Shown: positions 33,460 to 41,945 of the stretch, in pieces
Position numbering within the stretch: the first letter of the stretch is position 1
How the letters are laid out: each line of letters opens with the position of its first letter
Assembly: GCA_040754475.1 (NCBI GenBank)
Contig: JBFMCN010000036.1
Coordinates: forward strand, 36,792-100,791
From: JAJPHY01 sp040754475
Lineage (GTDB): Bacteria > Actinomycetota > UBA4738 > HRBIN12
Length of the DNA: 64,000 bases
Direction: 5' to 3'
Notes under the pieces: model-generated
Databases searched by the model: none
What the model saw: only the letters and a program-made list of their open reading frames with translations
Told to the model about the DNA's origin: nothing
Program-made: the position numbers and the translations under genes

Positions 33460-34773
33460 ATGAGTCACGTCTTCCACCGTGTCCTGAACCGGGAGCTGCC
33501 GAAGGCTGTTCGGGCGGAAGGGGCCTGGATCGAGGACGTGGACGGCAGGCGCTACCTCGACGGTGCGGGTGGCGCGATCGTCGTCAACGTCGGCCACGGG
33601 GATCGAAGGCTCGTCGAGGCGATGGCGGCGCAGGCCGGTCGAGTGGACTACGTGCACGGCACGATGTTCACGACAGAGTCGCTCGAGTCCTACGCGAACG
33701 AGCTCGCCCCACTGCTTCCCATGGACGAGCCCCGGATCTACCCGGTCTCCGGCGGCAGTGAGGCCGTGGAGACCGCGATCAAGCTCGCTCGCACCTACCA
33801 CCTAGCGAGAGGAGAGGACCGGACGGTGGTGATCGGGCGCAGGGCTTCGTACCACGGCAACAGCCTCGGTGCGCTCGATGCCGGCGGAAAGGAGACCCTC
33901 AGGCGGCCGTACGCACCGTGGCTCGGGAGGTTCGCGCATGTCGATGCTGCGTACGAGTACCGCTGCACGATGCCGGATCACCCGAAACGGTGCGGGGCAC
34001 AACATGCCGAGGCTCTCGATCGAACCATCCGCGAGATCGGGGCCGACAAGGTGACCGCGTTCATCGCAGAGCCGGTCGTTGGGGCGACCCTCGGCGCGGC
34101 CGTGCCGACCGACGACTACTGGCCGGCCGTGGTCGGTATCTGCCGGAACCACGACGTCCTCCTCATAGCCGACGAGGTCATGACCGGCTTCGGTCGCACC
34201 GGCCGCTGGTTCGGTATGGATCACTGGGGCGTGCGGCCCGACATCATCACGTGCGGGAAGGGCTCGACGAGCGGGTACTGGCCCTTCGGCTTCACCGCGG
34301 CAAGTGGCCCGGTGTTCGACACGGTCAGGCCGAAGGGGTTCGTTCACGGCTTCACGTGGTCGCACAACGGCGTGGGGGCTGCGGTTGCCCATGCGGCCCT
34401 CCGCGCGCTGCGGGACGGCGACCTCGTCGAGGCGAGTCGAGCGAAGGGGGAGCTGCTCCTGGAGGAGCTATCGAGTGCGTTCGCCGATAGTCCCATCGTC
34501 GGCGACGTGCGCGGGATCGGCCTCATGGTTGGCATCGAACTCGTTGCCGACAGGGCGTCAAAGGCCCCGTTCCCACGATCGGACCGGGTGACAGAGCGTG
34601 TGGTGGCCGCGGCGCGAGACCGGGGCCTGCTTCTGTACTCCAGCACTGGCCACGCCGACGGGGTGAACGGCGACCTCGTGATGCTTGGGCCGCCGTTCGT
34701 GATCTCCGACGAGGAACGTGCTCTCCTGGTCGAACGGACCGAAGCCGCCGTCGCGGCCGTGGCGGGCGTATGA
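33460..34773 (+). CDS. class III PLP aminotransferase (second of the operon)
   Basis: The 437-residue enzyme has YPVSGGSEAVETAIKLART, LLIADEVMTGFGRTGRWFG and the PLP Lys in DIITCGKGSTSGYWPFGF. The segment YRCTMPDHPKRCGAQHA is a Cys-containing insert found in one branch of class III transaminases, such as the YodT-like proteins that also lie next to CoA-transferase genes in Bacillus. It differs clearly from the first aminotransferase and probably uses a different amine. It overlaps the next gene by 4 bp. Confidence 0.84.
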   Translation: MSHVFHRVLNRELPKAVRAEGAWIEDVDGRRYLDGAGGAIVVNVGHGDRRLVEAMAAQAGRVDYVHGTMFTTESLESYANELAPLLPMDEPRIYPVSGGSEAVETAIKLARTYHLARGEDRTVVIGRRASYHGNSLGALDAGGKETLRRPYAPWLGRFAHVDAAYEYRCTMPDHPKRCGAQHAEALDRTIREIGADKVTAFIAEPVVGATLGAAVPTDDYWPAVVGICRNHDVLLIADEVMTGFGRTGRWFGMDHWGVRPDIITCGKGSTSGYWPFGFTAASGPVFDTVRPKGFVHGFTWSHNGVGAAVAHAALRALRDGDLVEASRAKGELLLEELSSAFADSPIVGDVRGIGLMVGIELVADRASKAPFPRSDRVTERVVAAARDRGLLLYSSTGHADGVNGDLVMLGPPFVISDEERALLVERTEAAVAAVAGV

Positions 34774-35918
34774 GCGGGCCGGCCGGCCTCGTCCTGTGCC
34801 CGGAGGCGAGGATCTACGACCACGGGCCGGGGCATCCCCTCAAACCGGAGCGGGTCCTGCTCACGTGGGATCTGATTCGCGCCTGCGGGCTGCTTGAGCG
34901 ACCGACCGTCCGGACGCTGCGGGCGGCGATGGCGACCGACGACGAGATCGGGCTCGTCCATACGCCTGAGTTCATCGACGCGACGAGGCGGGCCGGCCAC
35001 GGCGAGAGGGGTGAGTGGTACCGGTACGGCTATGGGCCGGGCGACAACCCGATCTTCCCGCAGATGCATGAGGCGGGTGCCTGGGTCGTCGGCGCTTCGA
35101 TCGCGGCGGCGCGTGCAGTCCTCGACGGAGAGGTCGCGCACGCGTTCAACGCCGCGGGCGGCCTCCACCACGCGATGCCCTCACGCGCCTCGGGGTTCTG
35201 CGTCTACGACGATCCCGTAATCGCCATCAGGTGGTTGCTGGAGCGCGGCGTTGAACGCGTCGCGTACGTGGACGTCGACGTCCATCACGGCGACGGACCG
35301 CAGGCCTTGTTCTACACCGATCCCCGGGTTCTCACGATCTCGATCCACGAGTCGGGGGAGTTCCTGTTCCCGGGGACCGGCTTCGTGTCGGAGCGGGGAG
35401 CCGGTGAGGCGGAGGGCACGAAGGTCAATGTCCCGCTGCAGCCGGGGACGGGCGACGGGGCCTGGCTGGAGGCGTTCCGCGCGGTCGTTCCGCCGCTCGT
35501 CCAGGCCTGGAGGCCGGACGTTCTCGTCACGCAGCTCGGCTGTGACACGCACGAGACCGATCCGATGGCGCACCTGCGCCTGACCACGGGGACGTACCGA
35601 GAGACCGCGAAGTGGCTGCACGAGCTCGCGCATGAGGCGGCCGGCGGGCGCTGGGTGGCGACGGGAGGCGGCGGCTACCAGTGGGCGCGTGTCGTCCCCC
35701 GTGCGTGGACTCTCTACTTCGCCGAGATGAGCGAGACCGAGCTACCCGACGCGGTCCCTGAGTCCTGGATCGGGGAGATCGAATCCCAGATCGGCGCGCC
35801 CCTTCCCGCCCGATTCACCGACGAGCCGGTGAGCGGGCGCGAGGAGGATGTGGAGATCGGCAGCCTGGTGGATCTCGTGCGCAGGACCTGCTTCCCGGCG
35901 CTGGGTCTGGAGCCATGA
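34770..35918 (+). CDS. histone deacetylase/acetylpolyamine amidohydrolase family protein
   Basis: The 382-residue arginase-fold deacetylase begins with DHGPGHPLKPER, has the active-site AGGLHHAM pair, the zinc motif VAYVDVDVHHGDGPQ and a second zinc region TQLGCDTHETDP, then TGGGGYQ. Bacterial relatives are AcuC and acetylpolyamine amidohydrolases. Within this operon, N-deacetylation of an acetylated amine before transamination is plausible. It overlaps both neighbours by 4 bp (ATGA). Confidence 0.85.
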   Translation: MSGPAGLVLCPEARIYDHGPGHPLKPERVLLTWDLIRACGLLERPTVRTLRAAMATDDEIGLVHTPEFIDATRRAGHGERGEWYRYGYGPGDNPIFPQMHEAGAWVVGASIAAARAVLDGEVAHAFNAAGGLHHAMPSRASGFCVYDDPVIAIRWLLERGVERVAYVDVDVHHGDGPQALFYTDPRVLTISIHESGEFLFPGTGFVSERGAGEAEGTKVNVPLQPGTGDGAWLEAFRAVVPPLVQAWRPDVLVTQLGCDTHETDPMAHLRLTTGTYRETAKWLHELAHEAAGGRWVATGGGGYQWARVVPRAWTLYFAEMSETELPDAVPESWIGEIESQIGAPLPARFTDEPVSGREEDVEIGSLVDLVRRTCFPALGLEP

Positions 35919-37339
35919 GCCCGCGGCGGGCGAAGCTCGTCTGCACTCTGGGGCCGGCGAGCGGCACGCCCGAGGGTGTTCGGGCTCTGGCGGAGGCCGG
36001 CTGCGATGTCTTCCGCGTGAACCTCTCGCACGGTGCCGCGGAGTCGCACGCCGGGTTCGTCCAGGCGGTGCGCACGGCCGCGGAACAGATCGGCCGCGAA
36101 CTCGCCGTGATGGCCGATCTCCCCGGTCCGAAGATTCGTCTCGGTGAGCTCGCGACCCAGCCCTTGAGGATCAGGGCCGGCTCGCGGTTCGTCCTGCGCG
36201 CCGGGGGTGGGCGGCTTGGCGACGAGACCGGGGTGCGGACGAACTACCCGGGTCTTGCCCGAGACGTTCGTGTCGGTGACCGGGTGCTCCTCGCCGACGG
36301 TGCGGTGGAGCTCGTCGTGCGGGGTGTCGAAGGGGAAGACGTCGTGACCGAGTGTGTGCGAGCGGGCTCGGTATGCTCGCACGCAGGCCTGAACGTCCCA
36401 GCCGAGCGTCTCAACCTGCCGGCCGTCACCGACCGGGACCGCGCGGCTCTGGCGATCGCCGTCGATCTCGGGGTGGACCTCCTTGCGCAGTCGTTCGTGC
36501 GGAGCGGGGAGGACCTGATGGAGCTCCGCGTCCTGATGCGCGATCGCCCTATCCCGATCATCGCCAAGATCGAGACACGGCCTGCGATCGACGACATCGA
36601 CAACCTGCTCGCCCAGGCCGACGGGATCATGGTCGCGCGCGGCGACCTCGGCGTCGAGCTGCCGATGGAGGAGATCCCCATCCTCCAGAAGGAGCTGCTG
36701 CGGCAGGCTCGGGCGGCCGGGAAGCCGGCCATCGTCGCCACTCAAATGCTGGAGTCGATGACCCACGCGCCGAGACCGACGCGCGCCGAGGCGAGCGATG
36801 TGGCGAACGCGGTGCTCGACGGCGCCGACGCGATCATGCTCTCGGCCGAGAGCGCGATCGGGGAGTTTCCGATCGAAGCGGCGCGCGCCGCCGTCCGGAT
36901 CGCCGAGGTGGCGGAGGAGCGCGCCGGCGGGTTCCGGGTGATCTCGGCCCCGTGCAGTCACAGGGATGAGGCCGCCGCCGTCGCCCATGCAGTCGCGGAG
37001 GTTGTGGCCGGCGACACGGAGGTGGTCGCCATCGCCTGCTTCACCAGAACCGGCCGCACGGCGGCGCTGCTCTCCTCCGAGCGCCCTGGCGTGCCGATCT
37101 ACGCGTTCGCACCCGACGCGGCCGTCCGCCGAAGGCTCGCACTCCGGTGGGGCGTCACGGGGCTCGCCGCCCGGATTCCGGGCAGCACGGACGAGATGAT
37201 CGACCTCATGGACTCGGGGCTGCGGGCGGCCGGAGTCGCCGCTGTCGGCGACACGGTCGTCATGTCGGGGTCTCTGCCGGCCGGGAAGACGCAGACGAAC
37301 ATGCTCAAGGTCCACCACGTCGGTGAGGCGGCCGGCTGA
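35915..37339 (+). CDS. pyk: pyruvate kinase
   Basis: The 474-residue glycolytic enzyme makes pyruvate and ATP from PEP and ADP. It has KLVCTLGPAS at residue 7, FRVNLSHG, MADLPGPKIRLGE, the signature IIAKIETRPAIDDI and MVARGDLGVELPMEEI. LSAESAIGEFP replaces the usual LSGETA. The C-terminal allosteric domain is present. Its ATG lies in the stop of the deacetylase gene, tying a central enzyme to a catabolic operon, which is unusual. Confidence 0.94.
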   Translation: MSPRRAKLVCTLGPASGTPEGVRALAEAGCDVFRVNLSHGAAESHAGFVQAVRTAAEQIGRELAVMADLPGPKIRLGELATQPLRIRAGSRFVLRAGGGRLGDETGVRTNYPGLARDVRVGDRVLLADGAVELVVRGVEGEDVVTECVRAGSVCSHAGLNVPAERLNLPAVTDRDRAALAIAVDLGVDLLAQSFVRSGEDLMELRVLMRDRPIPIIAKIETRPAIDDIDNLLAQADGIMVARGDLGVELPMEEIPILQKELLRQARAAGKPAIVATQMLESMTHAPRPTRAEASDVANAVLDGADAIMLSAESAIGEFPIEAARAAVRIAEVAEERAGGFRVISAPCSHRDEAAAVAHAVAEVVAGDTEVVAIACFTRTGRTAALLSSERPGVPIYAFAPDAAVRRRLALRWGVTGLAARIPGSTDEMIDLMDSGLRAAGVAAVGDTVVMSGSLPAGKTQTNMLKVHHVGEAAG

Positions 37340-37396
37340 GGAGCAGCCGCGCCTATGGAATCCGAGGGTTCAGCCGCGAAGGGTTCGGACGTGCCG

Positions 37397-38182
37397 CTAC
37401 TTGGCCCGCGTTGCAGAGAACCGTGAGGTGACCTTCCGCACGCCCCATCGGTACAGCGGGGGCGTGAGGATGCGGAGCGCTTCCAGTGGCGCGACGGCAC
37501 GAGGCACGGTTACTTGGGGCGCCTTACCCTTCTTCACCGTGTCAACGATGGCGGCCGCGACCTTCTCGGGCTTCATCAGGATCGCCTTCGGACGGTGCGT
37601 CTGGGGGAAGCGCTCGGTCACCGCGAACCCCGGGTTGACGCTCGTGACGAGGATCCCCTTCGGTCCAAGCTCGTAGTAGAGGGCTTCCGAGAATGCGATG
37701 ACGCCCCTCTTCGTGGCCCCATACACGGACGCGCCCGGTGCGGCGAATCGTCCCGAGAGTGACGCCACGTTCACGATGTGGCCGCGCCCTTGTTCGAGCA
37801 TCATCGGCAGGAACACCCTCGTGCAGAGCATCACGGCGAGCAGGTTCACGCGTACCACCTGCTCGATCGCCTCGAACGACAGGTCGATCAGGGGTCCACC
37901 GCCGGGGATGCCGGCGTTGTTGACGAGAACGTCGCAGCGCCCGTAGGCCTCGTCGACGCGGTCTCGGAGCTCCTCGAGGTCGGCGAGCTTCGTCACGTCG
38001 CAGGGGACGACGACGGCGCTTCCGCCTCGGGCAGCGATCTGCTCTGCGACGCCCTCGAGCCGCTCGGCGCGGCGGGCGGCGAGCGCGACATTCGCCCCTT
38101 CGCTCGCCAGGAGCTTCGCCGTGAGCTCCCCGAACCCCGAGGAGGCACCGGTGACGACGGCAACCGCTCCGCGAAGCTCCAT
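37397..38182 (-). CDS. short-chain dehydrogenase/reductase
   Basis: The 261-residue SDR has the cofactor motif AVVTGASSGFGELTAKLL (residues 8-25), LVNNAGIPGGGP, and the catalytic Ser, Tyr and Lys in NVASLSGRFAAPGASVYGATKRG. The substrate is unknown. I chose ATG 38182 because GGAGGT lies 5 nt upstream. It is convergent with pyk and divergent from the Rv0495c-like gene. The hydrophobic C-terminus suggests membrane contact. Confidence 0.85.
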   Translation of the reverse strand: MELRGAVAVVTGASSGFGELTAKLLASEGANVALAARRAERLEGVAEQIAARGGSAVVVPCDVTKLADLEELRDRVDEAYGRCDVLVNNAGIPGGGPLIDLSFEAIEQVVRVNLLAVMLCTRVFLPMMLEQGRGHIVNVASLSGRFAAPGASVYGATKRGVIAFSEALYYELGPKGILVTSVNPGFAVTERFPQTHRPKAILMKPEKVAAAIVDTVKKGKAPQVTVPRAVAPLEALRILTPPLYRWGVRKVTSRFSATRAK

Positions 38183-38264
38183 GTCAGACCTCCCCGTTAG
38201 TCGAGACCACCTGGCCGTCCGCCGACGCTCGAACACGGTGCGCTCCCGTACGATGGAAGCACCG

Positions 38265-39095
38265 ATGGACGTTATCGAATCCCACGTCTCGCGGCTCCCG
38301 CATATGGATGATCGCTGGAACCCGCAGCCGTTCGACAGACGGAATCTCGTGCGCGGACTGGTGGATGGGGGCATCGCGGGTCCGATGGTCGGTCATCCGA
38401 TGGAGAACGTGCTCGGCAACATCCGGCGGCTCTTGGACGGGGATGAGGACAAGCTATTCGGGATGAGCGGGCTCGCCGGCGCGATGACGCCGGACGGAGT
38501 GCTCGGGCTCGTCGGCCGAGCGGCCGGCTTCGAACCGGACCCGGAGTGGACGAGCGGACCGGTCCCGGTCGATCCGAATCTGGTGCTCGATGGCTGCGAG
38601 GCCGTCGGCGACCGGCTGGCCCTCGCTTGCAGGCGCCGCGAGCGGATGATCCTGGCGACCGGTCACCCCGTGGGGCTCGCGCACCTGTATGTCGAGGTCG
38701 GGCGCCAGCTCCGGAGACGGGGAGCTGAGCTGCTGCAGCCCTACGAGGGTGTGCCCTGGAGTGAGGAAGGCGGGCACGAGCTGCGGGAGGTCCGGTTCCT
38801 GGAGGGAGTCGCCATGCTCGCCGATCAGGCCTCGATGAGGCACACGCACAGCGGAGCGCCGATGTTCCGGATGCTGCGCGTGGCTTCTCCCGATCTCGTC
38901 TTCGCCGACCACGGGTTCGCGGGGGCGGCCATCGAGTCCGGCGTGGAGACGCTCTCCATCGCCGACGTGAACGACCCGGCCCTGCTCGTGGCAAAGGCCC
39001 AGGGTCGAACCCAGGCCGTGATCGTGATGGACGACAACGTTCAGCCCGAGGACTACTGGCCGTGCTTCCAGGCCATCTGTGCTCGGCTCCCATGA
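38265..39095 (+). CDS. conserved actinobacterial protein, putative phosphatase (Rv0495c-like)
   Basis: The 276-residue protein has the conserved blocks RWNPQPFDRRNLVRGLV near the N-terminus, MILATGHPVGLAHLYVEVGR (about 125-144), MRHTHSGAPM and FADHGFAGAAIE. The pattern recalls mycobacterial Rv0495c, which lies near proC and bS22 and is often labelled a phosphatase. The scattered His residues could bind metal, but catalysis is unproven. ATG 38265 has GGAAG 5 nt upstream; ATG 38253 is an alternative. Confidence 0.65.
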   Translation: MDVIESHVSRLPHMDDRWNPQPFDRRNLVRGLVDGGIAGPMVGHPMENVLGNIRRLLDGDEDKLFGMSGLAGAMTPDGVLGLVGRAAGFEPDPEWTSGPVPVDPNLVLDGCEAVGDRLALACRRRERMILATGHPVGLAHLYVEVGRQLRRRGAELLQPYEGVPWSEEGGHELREVRFLEGVAMLADQASMRHTHSGAPMFRMLRVASPDLVFADHGFAGAAIESGVETLSIADVNDPALLVAKAQGRTQAVIVMDDNVQPEDYWPCFQAICARLP

Positions 39096-39319
39096 TCTCG
39101 GAGGCCGTCCCGGTTGCCCCCGGGTAGAATCGGGTCACGTTGAAGATGAAACCCTTCTCCGAGGCACGGTTCGTTTGCGCGAAGAGGCTTACACGCCCTG
39201 TGCGAGGGTCCATGTCCGCCCACCTACCCACCGGACGGAAGGATCCGCCCGCGAGCTGACTTCCCGCACGCACGGAACGAGGCCTCCAAGGAGGGCTTGG
39301 AGCCCACCCGGAGGCGAAG
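39096..39319 (+). promoter_or_regulatory. promoter and long leader of the Clp1-like kinase-bS22 unit
   Basis: TAGAAT (39125-39130) is a good -10 without a clear -35. It predicts an untranslated leader of about 180 nt ending in GGAGG (39310-39314). No known leader motif is recognised; a 37-codon frame (39146-39259) inside it is not convincing. Confidence 0.35.
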
Positions 39320-40210
39320 GTGAACGAGCACGAGGCGCTCGTCGAGAGGGCCGTGCGCGACATGAGCACGGTGCTGTTGATCGGCGGGCTGGACACTGGC
39401 AAGACCACGCTGTCCCTGTCATTGCTGCGGGCGGCTGTGGAGGCCGGGCGACCGTCGGCGTTTCTGGACGCCGACGTCGGGCAGAAGACAGTTGGGCCAC
39501 CGGCGACGCTCACGCTCAAGGTGGTACGGCAACCGGTGGATCTGGAGCCCCAGGCGATGGCCGAGGCCGACGCCCTCTACTTCGTCGGATCGACTTCGCC
39601 CCAGGGTCATCTACTGCAAGTCGTGACCGGAGTTGCGAGCCTCGCGGTCAGGGCGAGGCAGTGGGGGGCCGAGTTCGTAGTTGCCGACTCGAGCGGACTC
39701 GTCTCTGGCGTGTACGGGCAGAGCCTCAAGTACCACAAGGTGGAGATGCTCCGGCCGGACCTGGTCGTTGGCCTCCAGCGTGGGGAGGAGCTGCAGCCGC
39801 TCCTCGGCGTGATCCAGCGTTTCTTCCGAACCGAGGTCGTGCCGCTCGGGGTTCACGCCGACGTCGTGCCCACCACCGTCGAGCGGCGGGCCGAGAGCCG
39901 CGAGGAGGCGATGGCCAGGTACTTCTCCAAGGAGCTCCACCGCTGGCGCGTGAAGCCGACGGTGTTCATGCCGGCCCTCCCGCCACTGTTCGATCTGTCT
40001 CAGCTCGACCGGCTTCTCGTCGGCCTCTCCGACGGTGCGGGTGCGTACCTCGGGATCGGGTACCTGGAGTGCGCTTCCGAGGAGGGGGTCCTGCGCCTCA
40101 TCTCTCCTGTGGCAGAAGGACCGAAGGCGCTTAGACTGGGCTCCGTTCGCCTGGAGGAGGGCTACCGCGCCAAGCGGGTCGACCTCCGGAACCTGTTCGG
40201 ATCAGGCTGA
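39320..40210 (+). CDS. Clp1/Grc3-like P-loop protein (putative polynucleotide 5'-kinase)
   Basis: The 296-residue protein has Walker A LLIGGLDTGKTTLS (Lys28), the Clp1/Grc3-type block AFLDADVGQKTVGPPATLTL and YFVGSTSPQGHLL, then VADSSGLVSG. Clp1/Grc3 enzymes phosphorylate RNA or DNA 5'-hydroxyls. The C-terminal part is beta-rich and could bind nucleic acid. It is followed 16 bp later by the bS22 ribosomal protein gene, suggesting an RNA or ribosome role. Start is GTG 39320 with GGAGG 5 nt upstream. Confidence 0.72.
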   Translation: MNEHEALVERAVRDMSTVLLIGGLDTGKTTLSLSLLRAAVEAGRPSAFLDADVGQKTVGPPATLTLKVVRQPVDLEPQAMAEADALYFVGSTSPQGHLLQVVTGVASLAVRARQWGAEFVVADSSGLVSGVYGQSLKYHKVEMLRPDLVVGLQRGEELQPLLGVIQRFFRTEVVPLGVHADVVPTTVERRAESREEAMARYFSKELHRWRVKPTVFMPALPPLFDLSQLDRLLVGLSDGAGAYLGIGYLECASEEGVLRLISPVAEGPKALRLGSVRLEEGYRAKRVDLRNLFGSG

Positions 40211-40226
40211 TGGAGAAGGGAACCGC

Positions 40227-40328
40227 GTGCCTTCGCTGATCAAGAAGCGCCGCAAGAAGATGCGGAAGAAGAAGCACAGGAAGCTCTTGAAGAAGACCCG
40301 CTGGCAACGTCGTCAGCAGGGTCGCTAG
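40227..40328 (+). CDS. 30S ribosomal protein bS22 (AURKAIP1/COX24 domain)
   Basis: The 33-residue protein (start GTG 40227, GAGAAGGG 6 nt upstream) begins with SLIKKRRKKMRKKKHRKLL and ends WQRRQQGR. Length and sequence closely match mycobacterial bS22, an actinobacterial small-subunit protein. It lies directly behind the Clp1-like kinase gene and was too short for many gene finders. The spacing suggests co-transcription. Confidence 0.9.
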   Translation: MPSLIKKRRKKMRKKKHRKLLKKTRWQRRQQGR

Positions 40329-40347
40329 GAGCGCGGGGCCCGGACCC

Positions 40348-41118
40348 ATGCCGAACACGGGGGCGCGCCGAATCCGCAGCCTCCGAACCGTCGCCCTGAT
40401 GTTCGCCGTCGCCCTGATCGTCGGTGGCTGCAGCCGTGACGGGACGCAGGAGCTGAGTGTCGACCTGGCCGAGTCGAGGGCTGTGACGTTCAGCACCGCG
40501 GACGGCGTCCGGCTCGCGGGCCGGCTGTTCGGAGAGGGCGACGTTGGCGTCGTCCTCTCCCACATGCTCCCTGCGGATCAAACGTCCTGGTGGGCCTTCG
40601 CGAGGACCATGGCGGACGAGGGATACGTGGTCCTTACGTTCGACTTCCGAGGTTACTGTCCGGGCGGCGACGCCGGCTGCTCAAGCGGCACGAGGGACAT
40701 ATCGGAGATCTGGCTGGACGTGCTGGGGGCGGTCGAGTTCCTGCAGGGGCAGGGTGCTCGCCGGATCGTGCTCGTCGGCGCCAGTATGGGGGGTACGGCC
40801 TCGCTCGTGGCGGCCGCCCAGCCCGGGGTCGATGTGACCGCTGTGGTCACGCTGTCGGCGCCAACGTCGATCGAGGGGCTCACAGCCGACGCGAGCACAC
40901 TGGCGGAGATCACAGCTGCCAAGCTGTTCGTCGCCGGCAACGGCGATCCGATGGGCGCGGCCGAGGCGGCACGGCAACTCCTGGCGCAGTCACAGCCCCC
41001 GAGGCGCCTGGAGATCGTCGACTCGAGCGACCACGGAACCGACCTCCTTAACCACGGCCAGGCCGAGTACGTGCAGACGCTCCTCCTCGACCATCTCGAT
41101 GAGTGGGCTCGGGTCTGA
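40348..41118 (+). CDS. lipoprotein alpha/beta hydrolase
   Basis: The 256-residue protein has a lipoprotein signal (VALMFAVALIVGGC, Cys28 as the lipidated residue), an alpha/beta hydrolase strand LTFDFRGYCPGG, the nucleophile elbow VGASMGGTAS and a final His in DSSDHGTDL. It would be an esterase-like enzyme anchored outside the membrane; the substrate is unknown. It overlaps the SAM hydrolase gene in a TGATG junction, so they are co-translated. Confidence 0.83.
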   Translation: MPNTGARRIRSLRTVALMFAVALIVGGCSRDGTQELSVDLAESRAVTFSTADGVRLAGRLFGEGDVGVVLSHMLPADQTSWWAFARTMADEGYVVLTFDFRGYCPGGDAGCSSGTRDISEIWLDVLGAVEFLQGQGARRIVLVGASMGGTASLVAAAQPGVDVTAVVTLSAPTSIEGLTADASTLAEITAAKLFVAGNGDPMGAAEAARQLLAQSQPPRRLEIVDSSDHGTDLLNHGQAEYVQTLLLDHLDEWARV

Positions 41119-41945
41119 TGCGCCCCATCGTGTTCCTCAGCGACTACGGGCTCGGGGGCGAGCTCGTCGGCGTGTGTCACGGTGTGATGGCGAGGATCGC
41201 CGCCGGCGTGCAGGTGATCGACCTCACGCACTCCGTACCGAGGCAGGACGTCCTCCAGGGGGCGGTCACGCTGGCCAGGGCGGTCCGCTTCATGCCGGAA
41301 GACGCCGTGTACCTCGCCGTGGTCGACCCAGGAGTCGGCTCGGAGCGCCGGCCCGTGGCGGTCGAGGCCTCCTCTGGGGCGCTCCTAGCGGGGCCGGACA
41401 ACGGCCTGCTCTCGATGGCGTGGGAAGCGCTGGGCGGTACGGCCAGGGCGGTGGAGATCGCATCGGAGGACGTCCTCCTCCAGCCGGTGTCCCGAACCTT
41501 CCACGGGCGGGACGTGTTCGCACCGGCCGCCGCGCACCTGGCGGCCGGGCTGGCGCTCGAGGCCCTCGGCCCCGCCGTCGATCCGGGTTCGCTCCGCCGC
41601 ATGGACCTCCCCGGGCCCATGGTCACGCCCGGCGCGATCGGGGCGAGGGTTGTCGTGATCGACGGGTTCGGCAACGTGCAGCTCAACGTCGCCCCCGAGG
41701 ACCTGGAGGCTGCGGGTCTTCGGGGACCGCTGTCCTTCGGGCGCTGGACGATTCTGCGGGCGGCGACCTTCGCCGACGTGCCGAGAGGAGCCCTGGCGGC
41801 GATCTTCGACTCGCAGGGCTTCCTGGCGCTCGTCGTCAACCACGGTAGCGCGGCGAGGATGCTCGGCCTGGAGGCCGGCGCCACGGTGAGGCTGTCCCGC
41901 GCCTCCGAAGCGGACCAGTTGCCTACCGCACGACCTGCACAGTAA
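41118..41945 (+). CDS. S-adenosyl-L-methionine hydroxide adenosyltransferase (SAM hydrolase, DUF62)
   Basis: The 275-residue protein has IVFLSDYGLGGELVGVCHGV at the N-terminus, LAVVDPGVGSERRPVAVE, AGPDNGLLSMAW and FHGRDVFAPAAAHLA, the DUF62 signatures. The family cleaves SAM to adenosine and methionine. ATG 41118 shares bases with the stop of the lipoprotein gene. Its 3' end overlaps the convergent S55 peptidase gene by 23 bp. Confidence 0.9.
   Translation: MRPIVFLSDYGLGGELVGVCHGVMARIAAGVQVIDLTHSVPRQDVLQGAVTLARAVRFMPEDAVYLAVVDPGVGSERRPVAVEASSGALLAGPDNGLLSMAWEALGGTARAVEIASEDVLLQPVSRTFHGRDVFAPAAAHLAAGLALEALGPAVDPGSLRRMDLPGPMVTPGAIGARVVVIDGFGNVQLNVAPEDLEAAGLRGPLSFGRWTILRAATFADVPRGALAAIFDSQGFLALVVNHGSAARMLGLEAGATVRLSRASEADQLPTARPAQ

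Noticed and set aside
39146..39259. A 37-codon frame in the leader of the Clp1-like gene as a leader peptide
   Set aside because: The ribosome site is weak and there is no run of regulatory codons or attenuator hairpin.
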